Assembly (NCBI RefSeq): GCF_037478005.1
Contig: NZ_CP144164.1
Coordinates: forward strand, 4,774,001 to 4,838,000
From: Alteromonas sp. M12
GTDB taxonomy: Bacteria > Pseudomonadota > Gammaproteobacteria > Enterobacterales > Alteromonadaceae
DNA: 64,000 bases
Direction of reading: 5' to 3'
The position numbers and the translations under genes were made by a program. Below are positions 48,777 through 59,039 of this stretch, piece after piece. Each line of letters begins with the position of its first letter. Position 1 is the first letter of the stretch. A model generated the notes under the pieces. It saw only the letters and a list, made by a program, of their open reading frames with translations, made no database searches and had not been told where the DNA came from.

Positions 48777-49418
48777 TCACACTAAAGTTTTTTGCATGTG
48801 AACGTGGGGTAAAAAACCCAAGTTTGTTCCTTTCTCACTTGGATGAGATGTGGATTTTTGTACAAAGCCAAATTTAACGTATGCCTGAATAGCAGCTTGA
48901 TTTTCTGCCATTACATCTAAAACTAGCTTTGTCTTGCCTAACTTTGTTGCCGTTTCCGAGCAATGTTCCAAAAGACTGGTTGCAATTCCTTGTCTGCGGC
49001 TTGAGGGCTCAACAGCCAAGTGTCCTATACAAAGATCGTGAAAAGTTGGCGCTTTCACTAGATAAGATAGATCTTCACTATTATTTAGAATGGCGGCAGT
49101 TTCTAAAGGTCCAAAATGTACAATTAAACTTGCTAAAGTTTGTTGTTTAAACAAATCGGTTATCGGTGCTTGCCAGTAGCTCACGCATCCACATAACAAT
49201 CCATCTTGTATCGCAACAGTTTGATTTAAAAAACCAAACTGCCCCTCAGGAATTTGTAACGCGGTTTCTAAAAAATCCAAACAAATTTGTTGTTTTTCAG
49301 ACAAGCTTAACGCTGTGTGATGGCCGGTGAGTAAACTCATTAGGTTGTCCGGACCAGACAAAAAAAGCAATTTGGCAAGAGTTTGATAATGACTTGCTTG
49401 GGCCCGCGTAATTAGCAT
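48777..49418 (-). CDS. GNAT family N-acetyltransferase
   Basis: Cytoplasmic acetyltransferase of 213 aa. The acetyl-CoA loop SSRRQGIATSLLEHC is at about 143-157, followed by LVLDVMAENQAAIQAYVKFGF, the canonical motif B. The N-terminal 120 residues resemble those of other GNAT proteins of this length. It lies 10 bp after the SCO gene in the same direction, so it may be co-transcribed with the cytochrome-oxidase assembly genes. The substrate is unknown. Confidence 0.88.
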   Translation of the reverse strand: MLITRAQASHYQTLAKLLFLSGPDNLMSLLTGHHTALSLSEKQQICLDFLETALQIPEGQFGFLNQTVAIQDGLLCGCVSYWQAPITDLFKQQTLASLIVHFGPLETAAILNNSEDLSYLVKAPTFHDLCIGHLAVEPSSRRQGIATSLLEHCSETATKLGKTKLVLDVMAENQAAIQAYVKFGFVQKSTSHPSEKGTNLGFLPHVHMQKTLV

Positions 49419-49428
49419 GTTTTTAGAA

Positions 49429-50070
49429 TTACATCATAGTAACGATTTTGGGCATATCTTCTAATATCTGTGAACCTTCACTCACAGGTATTGAACCAGG
49501 TTCCATTTTAGGTTTGAAACGGCCAACAACCTCGCCACGGGGATTGATAACGGTGATTGAAGCACTATGGTCGACTAAATAATTGGGATCGTCGGTGTTA
49601 TCACTCATAGCGTACATCATGCCCATCGCTCTAACCAATGGAAATAATTGTTTATGCTCGCCAGATGTGGCCCAAAAATCAGGATTAAAGAAGTTAACGT
49701 ATTCTTGTAAACGCTCAGCGCTATCACGTTTTGGATCAACTGATAAAAACCAAATTTTGACCGGATTTTCAGTGTTAATCGCCTGTAATTGCGGATAAAT
49801 CCCTTTCAGTTCTGCCAGTGTAGTCGGGCAAATATCGGGGCAAAAAGTGTATCCAACAAACGCCAAGGTCCAATACCCCTTGAGTTGTTGATTATTAAAT
49901 ACCTCACCATTTTGGTCGTAAAGTTCAAACTCTGGCAGCGCTCGCTCCACCGGATATTTTTGAAGATACTTCACTTCTTCCACTTCCGGTGGCGCAATAA
50001 CCACCGAAAAGTACAGGCCAGCAGCCAAAGCTACTACCGCGACTATGCCAATTAATAGGTTTTGTTTCAT
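49429..50070 (-). CDS. SCO1/SenC family copper chaperone
   Basis: Periplasmic thioredoxin-like protein, anchored by an N-terminal helix (about 6-24), that delivers copper to the CuA centre of cytochrome c oxidase subunit II. CxxxC copper motif in [12 protein letters not shown] and the distal conserved His in YLVDHSASI. Overlaps the cyoE stop by four bases; last assembly gene of the cox operon. Confidence 0.95.
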   Translation of the reverse strand: MKQNLLIGIVAVVALAAGLYFSVVIAPPEVEEVKYLQKYPVERALPEFELYDQNGEVFNNQQLKGYWTLAFVGYTFCPDICPTTLAELKGIYPQLQAINTENPVKIWFLSVDPKRDSAERLQEYVNFFNPDFWATSGEHKQLFPLVRAMGMMYAMSDNTDDPNYLVDHSASITVINPRGEVVGRFKPKMEPGSIPVSEGSQILEDMPKIVTMM

Positions 50071-50981
50071 AGTGTGAATTTTAAATAATGGTCAACCAGT
50101 AATACTACAAAGAGTACCATTAAGTGAACAATTGAAAAACCAAAGGTTTTCATCGCAGTGTTTTCATTACAGGCATATTTCAATTTCCACGCATAGTACA
50201 TGAAACCAACATTCAACAGGCCTGAACCTAATAAGTAGATGACCCCAGACATACCCGTTAGATACGGAAGTAAACAAACAATGGTTAATAAAAGGGTATA
50301 CAGTAAAACCGAGGTTTTAGTGAACTCAACACCATGGGTAACCGGTAACATTGGAATTTCAGCCTTCGCATAATCTTTCACTCTATGTATAGCTAACGCC
50401 CAAAAGTGCGGTGGCGTCCAAGTGAAAACAATAAGCACCAGTAGCAGCGCGTGAGAATGAATTTCGCCGGTTACAGCCGTCCACCCTAATAATGGTGGAG
50501 CAGCTCCAGCCAATCCTCCAATCACAATATTTTGAGGGGTAGCACGTTTAAGATACATAGTATAAATAACCGCATATCCCACCAAACTAGCTAAGGTCAA
50601 CACAGCGGTTAATCGGTTAACCCAAAGCTCAAGACAGACAAATCCGGCTACACCGAGAACAATTGCAAATATAGTTGCACGCAGCGGACTAATTTTTCCT
50701 TTCGTTACGGGGCGATTAAAGGTTCTCGCCATCTTGCCGTCTATCTTGCGGTCGACAACATGATTGATCACTGCAGCAGATGACGACAGCAAGCCTATGC
50801 CTCCTAGACCAGCAATTAGCACTTGCCAATTCACCCATGTTTCAGTTGCTAAACACATACCAACCAGTGCGGTGAGTAATAACAACATCACCACTTTGGG
50901 CTTAGTCAACTCGTAATAATCACGCCAACTAGCTAATTGTGAAGATGATTTTGAATAATTTGCCTGAAGTGTTTTACTCAC
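50067..50981 (-). CDS. cyoE: protoheme IX farnesyltransferase
   Basis: Integral membrane prenyltransferase (CyoE/CtaB, UbiA superfamily) that converts heme B to heme O. Aspartate-rich motif N-x-x-x-D is seen in [20 protein letters not shown], and the second in [17 protein letters not shown]. About eight to nine helices; 304 aa. It follows ctaA by nine bp. Confidence 0.96.
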   Translation of the reverse strand: MSKTLQANYSKSSSQLASWRDYYELTKPKVVMLLLLTALVGMCLATETWVNWQVLIAGLGGIGLLSSSAAVINHVVDRKIDGKMARTFNRPVTKGKISPLRATIFAIVLGVAGFVCLELWVNRLTAVLTLASLVGYAVIYTMYLKRATPQNIVIGGLAGAAPPLLGWTAVTGEIHSHALLLVLIVFTWTPPHFWALAIHRVKDYAKAEIPMLPVTHGVEFTKTSVLLYTLLLTIVCLLPYLTGMSGVIYLLGSGLLNVGFMYYAWKLKYACNENTAMKTFGFSIVHLMVLFVVLLVDHYLKFTL

Positions 50982-50990
50982 TTTGGTCTC

Positions 50991-51968
50991 CTAAGTCTTT
51001 CTGTACAGGGTGTAGCAAAGTTTCACCATAACTAACAGCAAACATGCCGCGACTGCATTGTGCAAAACAGCGACAAATAATGGCAGGCTAAATACCACGT
51101 TACTCACCCCAAGTATTACTTGTAACCCTAAAATCAATACCATGCTGACTGACAATTTCTTGATCAACTGTGAAGCTGCCGAGCTATATAAACGGATTGC
51201 CAACCAACATAAATAAATAAAAGTAACTATCGCACCGAACCTATGGGTCACATGCATAGTCATTCTTTCTGCCCAGTCGTGTACTCCGAACTCATAGTTA
51301 TCTGCATGAGGAATGCTATACGCTCCGGCAAAATCGATACGGCTCACCCAGTCACTTTCGCAAAAGGGTAGCTCTGTACATGCGAGGGCAGCATAATTGG
51401 CGGAAGTCCATCCACCTAAGGCGATTTGAGCAACTAAGATCACAATCCCCAATGCGCAGAATTTAGCAAATCGTTTCATGTCCGAATCGCCACCTGGTAT
51501 CCGATAAGGCGTAACGCGCAGATACAATAAATACAGGCAGGACAACACCGCAAAACCACCGAGCAAATGGCCCATAACAACTAAAGGCATCAAGTTGAGT
51601 GTGACAGTCCACATCCCTAAGGCAGCTTGAAAACAAACTAAACACAGCAAAAAGAAGGGTAATTTTACCGGACTGTGAAACGACCGTTTTACCAAACTAA
51701 TTAGAAATATAAGCAGTATAAATAGACCCAAGGTACCAGCGGCATAGCGGTGAATCATTTCGTTCCACGCTTTATGGGCTTCAAATGTTCGTTCAGGAAA
51801 AGCATCCTGTGCAGCGCTAATATGAGACTCGGTAGCAGGTACGCTTAAATGTCCGTAGCAGCCAGGCCAATCTGGACATCCCAATCCGGCATCAGTTAAA
51901 CGGGTATAAGCCCCTAACACAATAACCACAATTGCTAGCACCACTGAAGCCAGCACTAATTTTCTCAT
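50991..51968 (-). CDS. ctaA: heme A synthase, COX15/CtaA family
   Basis: Membrane enzyme that oxidises heme O to heme A for cytochrome aa3. Eight helices; conserved features include TRLTDAGLGCPDWPGCYG in the first loop and the heme-ligand histidines (HRYAAG, HLLGG, HVTHRFGA, HNAVA). ATG 51968 is preferred to ATG 51977 because AAGGA is nine bases before the former and touches the latter. Length 325 aa. Confidence 0.95.
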   Translation of the reverse strand: MRKLVLASVVLAIVVIVLGAYTRLTDAGLGCPDWPGCYGHLSVPATESHISAAQDAFPERTFEAHKAWNEMIHRYAAGTLGLFILLIFLISLVKRSFHSPVKLPFFLLCLVCFQAALGMWTVTLNLMPLVVMGHLLGGFAVLSCLYLLYLRVTPYRIPGGDSDMKRFAKFCALGIVILVAQIALGGWTSANYAALACTELPFCESDWVSRIDFAGAYSIPHADNYEFGVHDWAERMTMHVTHRFGAIVTFIYLCWLAIRLYSSAASQLIKKLSVSMVLILGLQVILGVSNVVFSLPLFVAVLHNAVAACLLLVMVKLCYTLYRKT

Positions 51969-51980
51969 TGCTATCATTCC

Positions 51981-52547
51981 TTAACCAATGCGAGACAGCT
52001 TTAACAACTTGCGTAAATCGGCCAAAATATCGCGACTTTGTTGAATAGCATCTTCTTGTTGTAATTTTATTGGATACTTTAAAATGACATTTCCTAATGT
52101 ATCAGCAATGAAAATACCATCTGTCGATGCATCTTTAAACACATTATTTACATTTTGCTCATCTGTACTTAACACTTTAATGTTCGGATGACGCTGCATA
52201 TCAGTTAATTCAATTTTTTCACTTTTTTGATGAGCCAAAACCAAGGGCTCCACTCGGTCAGATTCCTTACCTAAAGCAACCCATATCTGGTTTAGGCTAT
52301 AAAGGGCATTTTCACATCCCTGCGCGCATTCTTGCGGCATAACAAATAACAGTCGCCACAGTGGTTCTCTGTCGCTAACAACAGAGCTCAAATCAAGGGG
52401 CGGCGTGAGCAGCTCACCTTTATTTGTGGAGCCTTTATTGAACCAATCGAAAGTTAACGCTAAGTAAGCTAAAACCACAGGAAGAACAAACACAATAAAC
52501 ATAATTAATGGCGTTTTAGACTTCTTTTTAACGGCTGCTTCAGACAT
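51981..52547 (-). CDS. membrane-anchored thioredoxin-like protein of the cox operon
   Basis: A 188-aa protein with one N-terminal helix (about 15-35) and a periplasmic domain that reads like a degenerate SCO/thioredoxin fold (WRLLFVMPQECAQGCENALYSL with Cys pair, and GIFIADTLGNVILKYP). It sits between SURF1 and ctaA as in many gammaproteobacterial cox operons and is conserved but poorly characterised. Start set at ATG 52547, overlapping the SURF1 stop by eight bases. Confidence 0.85.
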   Translation of the reverse strand: MSEAAVKKKSKTPLIMFIVFVLPVVLAYLALTFDWFNKGSTNKGELLTPPLDLSSVVSDREPLWRLLFVMPQECAQGCENALYSLNQIWVALGKESDRVEPLVLAHQKSEKIELTDMQRHPNIKVLSTDEQNVNNVFKDASTDGIFIADTLGNVILKYPIKLQQEDAIQQSRDILADLRKLLKLSRIG

Positions 52548-53262
52548 CTTTTGTGACCTTCCTTTTTCGTAATGCAACAATATAAATAACTGCGCAAGCT
52601 ATAGCTAAACCAAACCACTGCATTGCATAGGCATAATGTTTTTCGGGCGCCATTACCACAGCAACCCAATTTCGGGTAAATCCAATGGGGAACTCAGGAT
52701 CTAACTGCAAAACCACGGGTAAAATCTGTGTTCCGGTAAATTTTGCGATCAAGTCTAAATCAATACTTTGCAACAACACCGGCCATTTATCATCCATTTG
52801 TGCAGTTTCTGTGACCATTGGGTTCACTGAAGGCACAGAGCTAGTACCATAAAATACTTGTTCATAGGCAGGTAAATCAAAGCGTGGCAATTGATCGCGA
52901 TATTGACCAGCTTTCACCCAGCCCAAATTAACTATCACATCGCCAAACTCGGTTCTGACGGGAATTAAAACGTGGTAGCCAACCTGTCCATTCTCGATTC
53001 GATTATCAAGCAAAAAAACCTTGTTGACTAACATTTTACCTTTAAATTGAAGGGGTAAATCTCGCTTATCTTGACGCGCTAAAAGATCTTCAATATTTAA
53101 TGGATTAGAGGTTTTACGTTGCTCAATTTGTTGTATACGCGCCTCTTTATAGTGAGCTCGTTGCAGTTGCCATACTCCCAGAGAGCATAAGATTATAACT
53201 GCCAACAGAATGAAAAATGTGGCAAAGTAAGGATGCTTGGGAATATCCGGTCTATTGGCCAT
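52540..53262 (-). CDS. SURF1 family cytochrome oxidase assembly protein
   Basis: Inner-membrane assembly factor that helps insert heme A into subunit I. Two helices bracket a periplasmic domain: one at about residues 11-29 and one near the C-terminus (YAMQWFGLAIACAVIYIVALRKR). Family signature around LLDNRIENGQVGYHVLIPV and VNLGWVKAG. 240 aa, normal length. Confidence 0.94.
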   Translation of the reverse strand: MANRPDIPKHPYFATFFILLAVIILCSLGVWQLQRAHYKEARIQQIEQRKTSNPLNIEDLLARQDKRDLPLQFKGKMLVNKVFLLDNRIENGQVGYHVLIPVRTEFGDVIVNLGWVKAGQYRDQLPRFDLPAYEQVFYGTSSVPSVNPMVTETAQMDDKWPVLLQSIDLDLIAKFTGTQILPVVLQLDPEFPIGFTRNWVAVVMAPEKHYAYAMQWFGLAIACAVIYIVALRKRKVTKDV

Positions 53263-53283
53263 AACTTTGAGGAGTGATCGATT

Positions 53284-53493
53284 TTGATAGTAAAATTATT
53301 AGTCGGCGGTTTATTACTGTTTATGCTCTACAATCTTTTTCGCGCGATGATAATAATGTTAAAAAACGACCCTAACCAGCCTCCTATGAGTAAATTTATT
53401 GGCCGCAGGGTGATGACCTCTGCAATTATAGTGATTTTGTTATTATTGGCTGTGGCAACTGGATTGATAACACCGAATCCGCGCCCCTATTAA
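53284..53493 (+). CDS. DUF2909-like two-helix membrane protein
   Basis: A 69-aa protein with two hydrophobic helices (about 2-22 and 42-64) and DPNQPPMSKFIGRRV between them, typical of the small DUF2909 proteins encoded on the opposite strand between cox3 and SURF1. It begins with TTG at 53284, with GAGGAG nine bases upstream; no ATG lies near. Divergent from SURF1. Confidence 0.8.
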   Translation: MIVKLLVGGLLLFMLYNLFRAMIIMLKNDPNQPPMSKFIGRRVMTSAIIVILLLLAVATGLITPNPRPY

Positions 53494-53518
53494 GGGACGC
53501 AGAACCGTGAGCGTAAAT

Positions 53519-54412
53519 CTACAGAATGTATACAAAGAAAAATAACATAACCCAGACTACATCAACGAAGTGCCAATACCAACTGCCGGCTTGGAATGCA
53601 AAATGATTCTCTGGCGTAAAGTGACCTTTTAATACCCTTAAAAACAAGACAATTAAAATGATCGTACCCAAAGTAACGTGCATTCCATGGAAGCCAGTTA
53701 ATAAGAAGAATGTATTGCCGTAAACGCCTGATTGCAGTGTCAGGTTCATTTCACGATATGCGTGCACATATTCTTCAACCTGCAGGGTTAAGAAGAAACA
53801 ACCCAGTAAGATAGTCCCTCCTAAAAACGCAATTAGCTTGCCGCGCTGTTCCTTCTCTAGCGCCACATGAGCAAAGTGACAGGTGACTGAGGAAATCAAC
53901 AAAATAATAGTGTTGTACAGAGGTAAGCCCATCCAGCCCATCGCGGTTGTCTCAACGCCACCAGGGGTTTTAGTCAACGGCCAAACTGCTTCAAAATTAG
54001 GCCAAAGAACCTCGGCAGTCATGGCATTGTTGCCAGCCCCATCAAGCCAAGGCATAGCGATTACGCGAGCATAAAATAGTGCGCCAAAAAAAGCCGCAAA
54101 GAACATGACTTCAGAAAAAATAAACCACGCCATACCTTGTCGATAAGAGCGTCCCAACTGAGCACTGTACATTCCTGACATAGATTCGTGAATCTGGTTT
54201 CTGAACCATCCCACTAACATGACCAGCAAAGTTACAATTCCGGCAGCCAGAATCCAGCCACCATAACCACTTTCACCTTTGGTTTGTTCAACCACAAAAT
54301 TTCCTGCGCCAAAGGCAATCAGAAATAATGCTACCGCGCCGACAATCGGCCAAGGGCTTTGGTCTGGAACATAATATTTTTCGTACACTTGTTGTTGCTG
54401 TTGTTGTGCCAT
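53519..54412 (-). CDS. ctaE: cytochrome c oxidase subunit III
   Basis: Integral membrane subunit with seven helices, 297 aa. Typical motifs are FFAAFFGALFYARV near the middle, FHGMHVTLGTI, and the C-terminal WYWHFVDVVWVMLFFFVY. It stabilises subunit I proton uptake. It follows cox11 by 11 bp. Confidence 0.97.
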   Translation of the reverse strand: MAQQQQQQVYEKYYVPDQSPWPIVGAVALFLIAFGAGNFVVEQTKGESGYGGWILAAGIVTLLVMLVGWFRNQIHESMSGMYSAQLGRSYRQGMAWFIFSEVMFFAAFFGALFYARVIAMPWLDGAGNNAMTAEVLWPNFEAVWPLTKTPGGVETTAMGWMGLPLYNTIILLISSVTCHFAHVALEKEQRGKLIAFLGGTILLGCFFLTLQVEEYVHAYREMNLTLQSGVYGNTFFLLTGFHGMHVTLGTIILIVLFLRVLKGHFTPENHFAFQAGSWYWHFVDVVWVMLFFFVYIL

Positions 54413-54423
54413 TTTGATTCCTT

Positions 54424-54993
54424 TTATCCTTGATTCATTGCAACGCCTTCGGCACTTGCCGTTACGTCATACAAGGTATACTGAAGGGTAAAAAACTTAA
54501 TATCTTTTGGAAGCTGCGGATCAACATAAAACTTCATCGGCATTATTGCTTCTTCGCCAGCACCAAGAGGCTGATTATTAAAGCAAAAACACTCGGTTTT
54601 ATTCATATACAGAGCGGCAGTGCCCGGTGAAACAGAGGGAACAGCTTGTGCCACATAGTCTTTGTTGGTGGTATTTTTAACGTAAAAATCCACCTGATTC
54701 ATTTCACCTGGATATACTTCCACCTTACGAGTTTGAGCCCTGAATTCCCAAGGCATTCCAGTATTGGTTCGGGTAATAAACTCAATGCTAATCGTGCGAG
54801 AACGATCTATCTCGATTGATTCGTATACAGCAGCTGTATCACTGGTTTTACCGTTAATTCCCGTCACCTGACAAAAAACCTCATAAAGAGGGACTAATGC
54901 AAATGCGAAACCAAACATACCAATCACAACAACAACCAGCTTTAAAGCCAGTTTGCCGTTGTTAGATTGGTTGTCGTTTGAACGCTCAGTCAT
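54424..54993 (-). CDS. ctaG: cytochrome c oxidase assembly protein CtaG/Cox11
   Basis: Membrane-anchored copper chaperone that supplies CuB of subunit I. One helix (about 16-36) and a periplasmic beta domain with the copper motif CFCFNNQPLGAGE. Conserved GINGKT follows the helix. 189 aa; lies between coxA and cox3. Confidence 0.96.
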   Translation of the reverse strand: MTERSNDNQSNNGKLALKLVVVVIGMFGFAFALVPLYEVFCQVTGINGKTSDTAAVYESIEIDRSRTISIEFITRTNTGMPWEFRAQTRKVEVYPGEMNQVDFYVKNTTNKDYVAQAVPSVSPGTAALYMNKTECFCFNNQPLGAGEEAIMPMKFYVDPQLPKDIKFFTLQYTLYDVTASAEGVAMNQG

Positions 54994-55005
54994 GTCAAAT
55001 CACGC

Positions 55006-56595
55006 TTACTTAATAACAGGAGGCGTATCAAATGTATGATAAGGAGCTGGAGACGGGATTTCCCATTCCAAACCCTCTGCACCTTCCCACACCTGGTCAG
55101 ATACAGGCTCACCTTGTTTGCGACAGGCTTTAATAAGAAGTGCTAGGAATATCAGTTGCGATAAACCGAATGCAAAACCACCTAAGCTTATCCACTTATT
55201 GAAGTCAGCAAACTGCAGTGCATAATCCGGAATACGACGAGGCATGCCAGCTAAACCAACAAAGTGCATGGGGAAAAACAGAACATTAACGGAAATCAAT
55301 GAACACCAGAAATGCCATTTAGCCAATGTGATATCGAACATCTTCCCAGTCCATTTAGGCAGCCAATAGTAGACCGCTGCCATAATCGAAAATATTGCGC
55401 CTGTTACTAATACATAATGGAAGTGAGCGACGACAAAATAGGTATCGTGATATTGGAAATCCACAGGTGTTATCGCCAACATCAAGCCCGAAAGACCACC
55501 AATGGTAAATAACACAATAAAGGCTAAGGCAAACAACATTGGCACCTCAAATGACAAGGAACCCCGCCACATAGTGGCTACCCAGTTGAAGACCTTCACC
55601 CCTGTGGGCACCGATATCAGCATAGTGGCGAACATAAAGAACAGCTCGGCCCCCACTGGCATCCCCGTGGTAAACATGTGGTGCGCCCAAACGATAAAAG
55701 ACAACAACGCAATTGACGTAGTTGCATATACCATAGACGCGTAACCAAACAGTTTTTTACGGGAGAAGGTCGGCACAATTGCGGAAATAATACCGAATGC
55801 CGGAAGAATCATAATATAAACTTCAGGGTGTCCGAAGAACCAAAATATGTGTTGGAACATAACCGGATCACCGCCACCAGCAGCATTAAAGAAACTAGTG
55901 CCGAAGAACTTATCGGTTAGTACCATGGTCACCGCACCCGCTAAAACAGGCATAACGGCGATCAGCAAGAATGCAGTAATTAACCATGTCCACACGAACA
56001 ACGGCATCTTCATCCAAGTCATGCCAGGGGCTCGCATGTTGAAGATAGTTACAATGACGTTAATCGCTCCCATGATGGATGAAATCCCCATAATATGGAC
56101 CGAGAAAACGAATAACGCTGTGGTGTCATTACTGTATGTTGTAGACAAGGGCGCATAGAAAGTCCAACCAAATGCTGGACCGCCACCTTCCATAAACAAC
56201 GAAGCTAACAAAATGGTAAATGCCATTGGCAAAATCCAGAAGCTCCAGTTATTCATTCTTGGTAGAGCCATATCCGGCGCACCAATCATCATCGGAACCA
56301 GCCAGTTGGCTAATCCGGTAAATGCAGGCATAACAGCCCCAAATACCATGATAAGTCCATGGACTGTCGTCATCTGATTAAAGAAATTCGGTTCAACTAT
56401 TTGTAATCCAGGCTGAAATAATTCAGCACGAATTACCATAGCCATGGCACCACCAGTTAAAAACATGATGAATGCAAACCACAGATACAGCGTACCTATG
56501 TCTTTATGGTTCGTAGTAAATAACCAACGTTTTATGCCGCTGGGAGCATGATGGTGATGGTCATCGTGATCTAGTTCTGTCGTCGCTGTGCTCAT
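55006..56595 (-). CDS. ctaD: cytochrome c oxidase subunit I
   Basis: Catalytic subunit of aa3-type oxidase, 529 aa, 12 helices. Heme a ligand in [11 protein letters not shown], CuB ligand and the His-Tyr cross-link region in FGHPEVYI, CuB His pair in WAHHMFTTG and heme a/a3 ligands in VAHFHYVLV. Acidic, His-rich N-terminus ([12 protein letters not shown]) may bind metal but has no assigned role. It follows coxB by 11 bp. Confidence 0.98.
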   Translation of the reverse strand: MSTATTELDHDDHHHHAPSGIKRWLFTTNHKDIGTLYLWFAFIMFLTGGAMAMVIRAELFQPGLQIVEPNFFNQMTTVHGLIMVFGAVMPAFTGLANWLVPMMIGAPDMALPRMNNWSFWILPMAFTILLASLFMEGGGPAFGWTFYAPLSTTYSNDTTALFVFSVHIMGISSIMGAINVIVTIFNMRAPGMTWMKMPLFVWTWLITAFLLIAVMPVLAGAVTMVLTDKFFGTSFFNAAGGGDPVMFQHIFWFFGHPEVYIMILPAFGIISAIVPTFSRKKLFGYASMVYATTSIALLSFIVWAHHMFTTGMPVGAELFFMFATMLISVPTGVKVFNWVATMWRGSLSFEVPMLFALAFIVLFTIGGLSGLMLAITPVDFQYHDTYFVVAHFHYVLVTGAIFSIMAAVYYWLPKWTGKMFDITLAKWHFWCSLISVNVLFFPMHFVGLAGMPRRIPDYALQFADFNKWISLGGFAFGLSQLIFLALLIKACRKQGEPVSDQVWEGAEGLEWEIPSPAPYHTFDTPPVIK

Positions 56596-56606
56596 AACCG
56601 CTCCTC

Positions 56607-57761
56607 CTATTGACCTGTAATTACGGCGTTAACATCTTTAGCTTGGACCATGTCACCGGTATTGTTACCCCAAGCATTACGTTCATAAGTGATAACTGCT
56701 GCCAGCTCACTCATAGTTAATTGTTTTGCAAAAGCTTGCATGGCAGTACCCGTCTTACCGTTTACAACGATTTCAATGTGCGCAGGCATATCAGCCAGAA
56801 CCATTTGGCTTCCAGCCAATGCGGGGAAGACCCCTGGCAAACCTTGACCATTTGGCTGGTGACAAGCTGCACAAGCGCGCATATATACTTGCTCACCAGT
56901 GCTCATTAGCTCTTCCATGCTCATATTCATGGCCAACAATCTTTGCTCTTCTTCTTTCGCTTTGCGCTGTATTTCTTCTTGCGTGTTTATCCATTCTTCA
57001 TATTCAGCGGGTTCTTTGGCTACCACAACTATTGGCATGAATCCATGATCTTTCCCGCAAAGCTCTGCACATTGACCACGGTATACACCAGGTTCAATCA
57101 CATTTGCCCAGGCTTCATTGATAAAACCGGGATTAGCATCTTTTTTAACGGCAAAGTCAGGAACCCACCAAGAATGAATCACATCATCCGAGGTAACCAA
57201 GAAACGCACCTTTTTGCCTGTTGGAATAACCAAAGGACGATCAACTTCTAAGAGGTAGTTATGGCCTTTTTCAAACTTGTTGTTTATCTGTTCTTGCTGA
57301 GTTGCCATCACAGAATAATATTCAACGTCGTTTTCCATGTACTTGTAATGCCATTTCCATTGAGACCCAGTAACAAGAACAGTTACTTCTGAGTTTTCGG
57401 GATCTTCCATTGCAATCAAGGTTTTAGCCGCTGGGAATGCCATTACGACAAGAATGATAAAAGGAATTATTGTCCAAGCGATTTCAACTTTCACACTCTC
57501 ATGAAAGTTAGCAGGTTTAGCACCGCGAGATTTACGGTGGAAAATCATGCTCCAAAACATGACACCAAACACTAATACTGCAATGACTACACATATGAAA
57601 AACATGAGCATGTGCAGATCATAAACTTGTCCACTGATTTCAGTCGCACCTTTGCGCAAATTCAATTGATACTGATCAGCAGTCGAAGTCGAATCTGCAG
57701 ATACTGTAAATGCAATTAGACTGGTCAGTATTACCAATATGCCGGACCATATCTTTTTCAC
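56607..57761 (-). CDS. ctaC: cytochrome c oxidase subunit II with fused cytochrome c domain
   Basis: A 384-aa subunit carrying the CuA site and a C-terminal c-type heme. Signal peptide (ending VSA), two helices (about 48-70 and 92-112), then the cupredoxin domain with CuA ligands in [12 protein letters not shown] and a heme motif CAACH (residues about 296-300, [12 protein letters not shown]). The fused form (caa3-like) can take electrons directly from c-type carriers. First gene of the oxidase operon. Confidence 0.97.
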   Translation of the reverse strand: MKKIWSGILVILTSLIAFTVSADSTSTADQYQLNLRKGATEISGQVYDLHMLMFFICVVIAVLVFGVMFWSMIFHRKSRGAKPANFHESVKVEIAWTIIPFIILVVMAFPAAKTLIAMEDPENSEVTVLVTGSQWKWHYKYMENDVEYYSVMATQQEQINNKFEKGHNYLLEVDRPLVIPTGKKVRFLVTSDDVIHSWWVPDFAVKKDANPGFINEAWANVIEPGVYRGQCAELCGKDHGFMPIVVVAKEPAEYEEWINTQEEIQRKAKEEEQRLLAMNMSMEELMSTGEQVYMRACAACHQPNGQGLPGVFPALAGSQMVLADMPAHIEIVVNGKTGTAMQAFAKQLTMSELAAVITYERNAWGNNTGDMVQAKDVNAVITGQ

Positions 57762-58190
57762 TCAACACCTCCTGTTGATTTAAGCCGTTCCCAAAGGAGC
57801 AAAGCAGAGTAAACAACCGCAAAAAACTCAGCTATGGTAAATGACTTGGGATCTAAATGTTATGAAGCTGTAAAAACTAGTATAAGAATTACTCAACTAA
57901 AGTCTAACGTCTAGTGTTTTTTGTTAAAATTATAAACAACCGGTTGATTTTCAATCAAAATAGGCAAAAAAGTTATTTTTTATATCAATTGCAAATAGCT
58001 TTGGTTACTAAAGATATTAAAATCGGTAATTTTCCATCCGCAAAAAACAAAAATGCTCGCTCGGAGAATAACTAGACATTCTGAAATGGATTTTTTAGGA
58101 TATTTTTTGAACAGAAAATGTATTCACTGGCAGAATACAAAATAGAGAAATCGTGGTTCGCAGTTTTAGAAAACTAACATTCAAAATAAT
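57762..58190. other. intergenic region upstream of the oxidase operon
   Basis: About 430 bp, A+T-rich, between coxB and the lexA terminator, both genes transcribed leftward. Presumably holds the cox promoter; no coding stretch, repeat or RNA gene was recognised. Confidence 0.5.
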
Positions 58191-58221
58191 AAAAAAGGTG
58201 ACCAAATAGGTCACCTTTTTT
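58191..58221 (-). terminator. bidirectional rho-independent terminator after lexA
   Basis: AGGTGACC-AAATA-GGTCACCT hairpin flanked by an A run on the left and a T run on the right. It ends lexA transcription and can also stop rightward reading. Confidence 0.9.
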
Positions 58222-58247
58222 AAAGAACTTTGCAATCAACCGCGTAA

Positions 58248-58871
58248 TTACATCCAATCAGCGTTGCGAATAACGCCCACAGCAATACCTTCAATATTAA
58301 AAGGTTGCGACGCTAGATCCACTTTAATAGGGTTAAATTCATCGTTTTCAGCATGCAGAATCACTTCTCTACCACGCTTTTCAAGACGTTTAACAGTAAC
58401 GTCTTCATCGACTCTTGCCACAACTACCTGACCATTGTGAACATCGGTTGTACGATGAACTGCCAGCAGGTCACCATCCAAAATGCCGATATCCTTCATA
58501 CTCATACCGCTTACTCTAAGCAAAAAATCGGCACTGGGTTTAAATAGATCAGGATCGACTTTGTAATGACATTCAACATGCTCTTCCGCCAGTATAGGTT
58601 CACCCGCAGCAACACGGCCAATCAAAGGTAAGCCAACTTCTTCCAAATCATCTTCTAGGGGAACATTAAGTTTAATCCCTCTAGATGTGCCAGGTAGAAT
58701 TTCAATGACCCCCTTACGCGCCAGAGCTTTTAAGTGCTCTTCTGCCGCATTAGCTGATTTAAAACCTAATTGTCGCGCAATTTCAGCACGGGTAGGTGGC
58801 ATACCTGTAGCCAACATAGTGGCTTTAATTAATTCGAGAATTTCGCTTTGTCGTGGAGTTAGTGGACGCAT
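58248..58871 (-). CDS. lexA: SOS repressor LexA
   Basis: Transcriptional repressor of the DNA-damage response; autocleaves when RecA filaments form. 207 aa. N-terminal winged helix (about 1-70) begins [14 protein letters not shown]. The Ala-Gly cleavage site is in GRVAAGEP, catalytic Ser in SGMSMKDIG and Lys in VTVKRLEK. Two SOS boxes lie directly upstream. Confidence 0.98.
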   Translation of the reverse strand: MRPLTPRQSEILELIKATMLATGMPPTRAEIARQLGFKSANAAEEHLKALARKGVIEILPGTSRGIKLNVPLEDDLEEVGLPLIGRVAAGEPILAEEHVECHYKVDPDLFKPSADFLLRVSGMSMKDIGILDGDLLAVHRTTDVHNGQVVVARVDEDVTVKRLEKRGREVILHAENDEFNPIKVDLASQPFNIEGIAVGVIRNADWM

Positions 58872-58878
58872 AAACAGC

Positions 58879-58894
58879 CTGTTTTTCTATACAG
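58879..58894 (-). promoter_or_regulatory. LexA (SOS) box, proximal
   Basis: CTGT-N8-ACAG, seven bases upstream of the lexA start codon; matches the gammaproteobacterial SOS consensus. Confidence 0.88.
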
Positions 58895-58899
58895 TTTAA

Positions 58900-58915
58900 C
58901 TGTTAGTATATACAG
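58900..58915 (-). promoter_or_regulatory. LexA (SOS) box, distal
   Basis: CTGT-ATATACTA-ACAG on the lexA strand, with TA-rich centre close to the consensus. The tandem arrangement recalls the lexA promoter of E. coli. Confidence 0.9.
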
Positions 58916-58987
58916 TTACGAAGATAAAACAAACTTTGTTTGTTGATTGATGTTTTAATCTAAGAATAAATTAAATTGATACAAAAA

Positions 58988-59013
58988 AAGAGGCTACTTA
59001 AAAGTAACCTCTT
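58988..59013 (-). terminator. terminator after the PEP-CTERM gene
   Basis: AAGAGG..CCTCTT stem with inner CTACTT/AAGTAA pairing (one mismatch) and an A run at 58983 that becomes a T run on the minus strand. Confidence 0.75.
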
Positions 59014-59039
59014 ATATTCTAACAAATATATCGAATTAA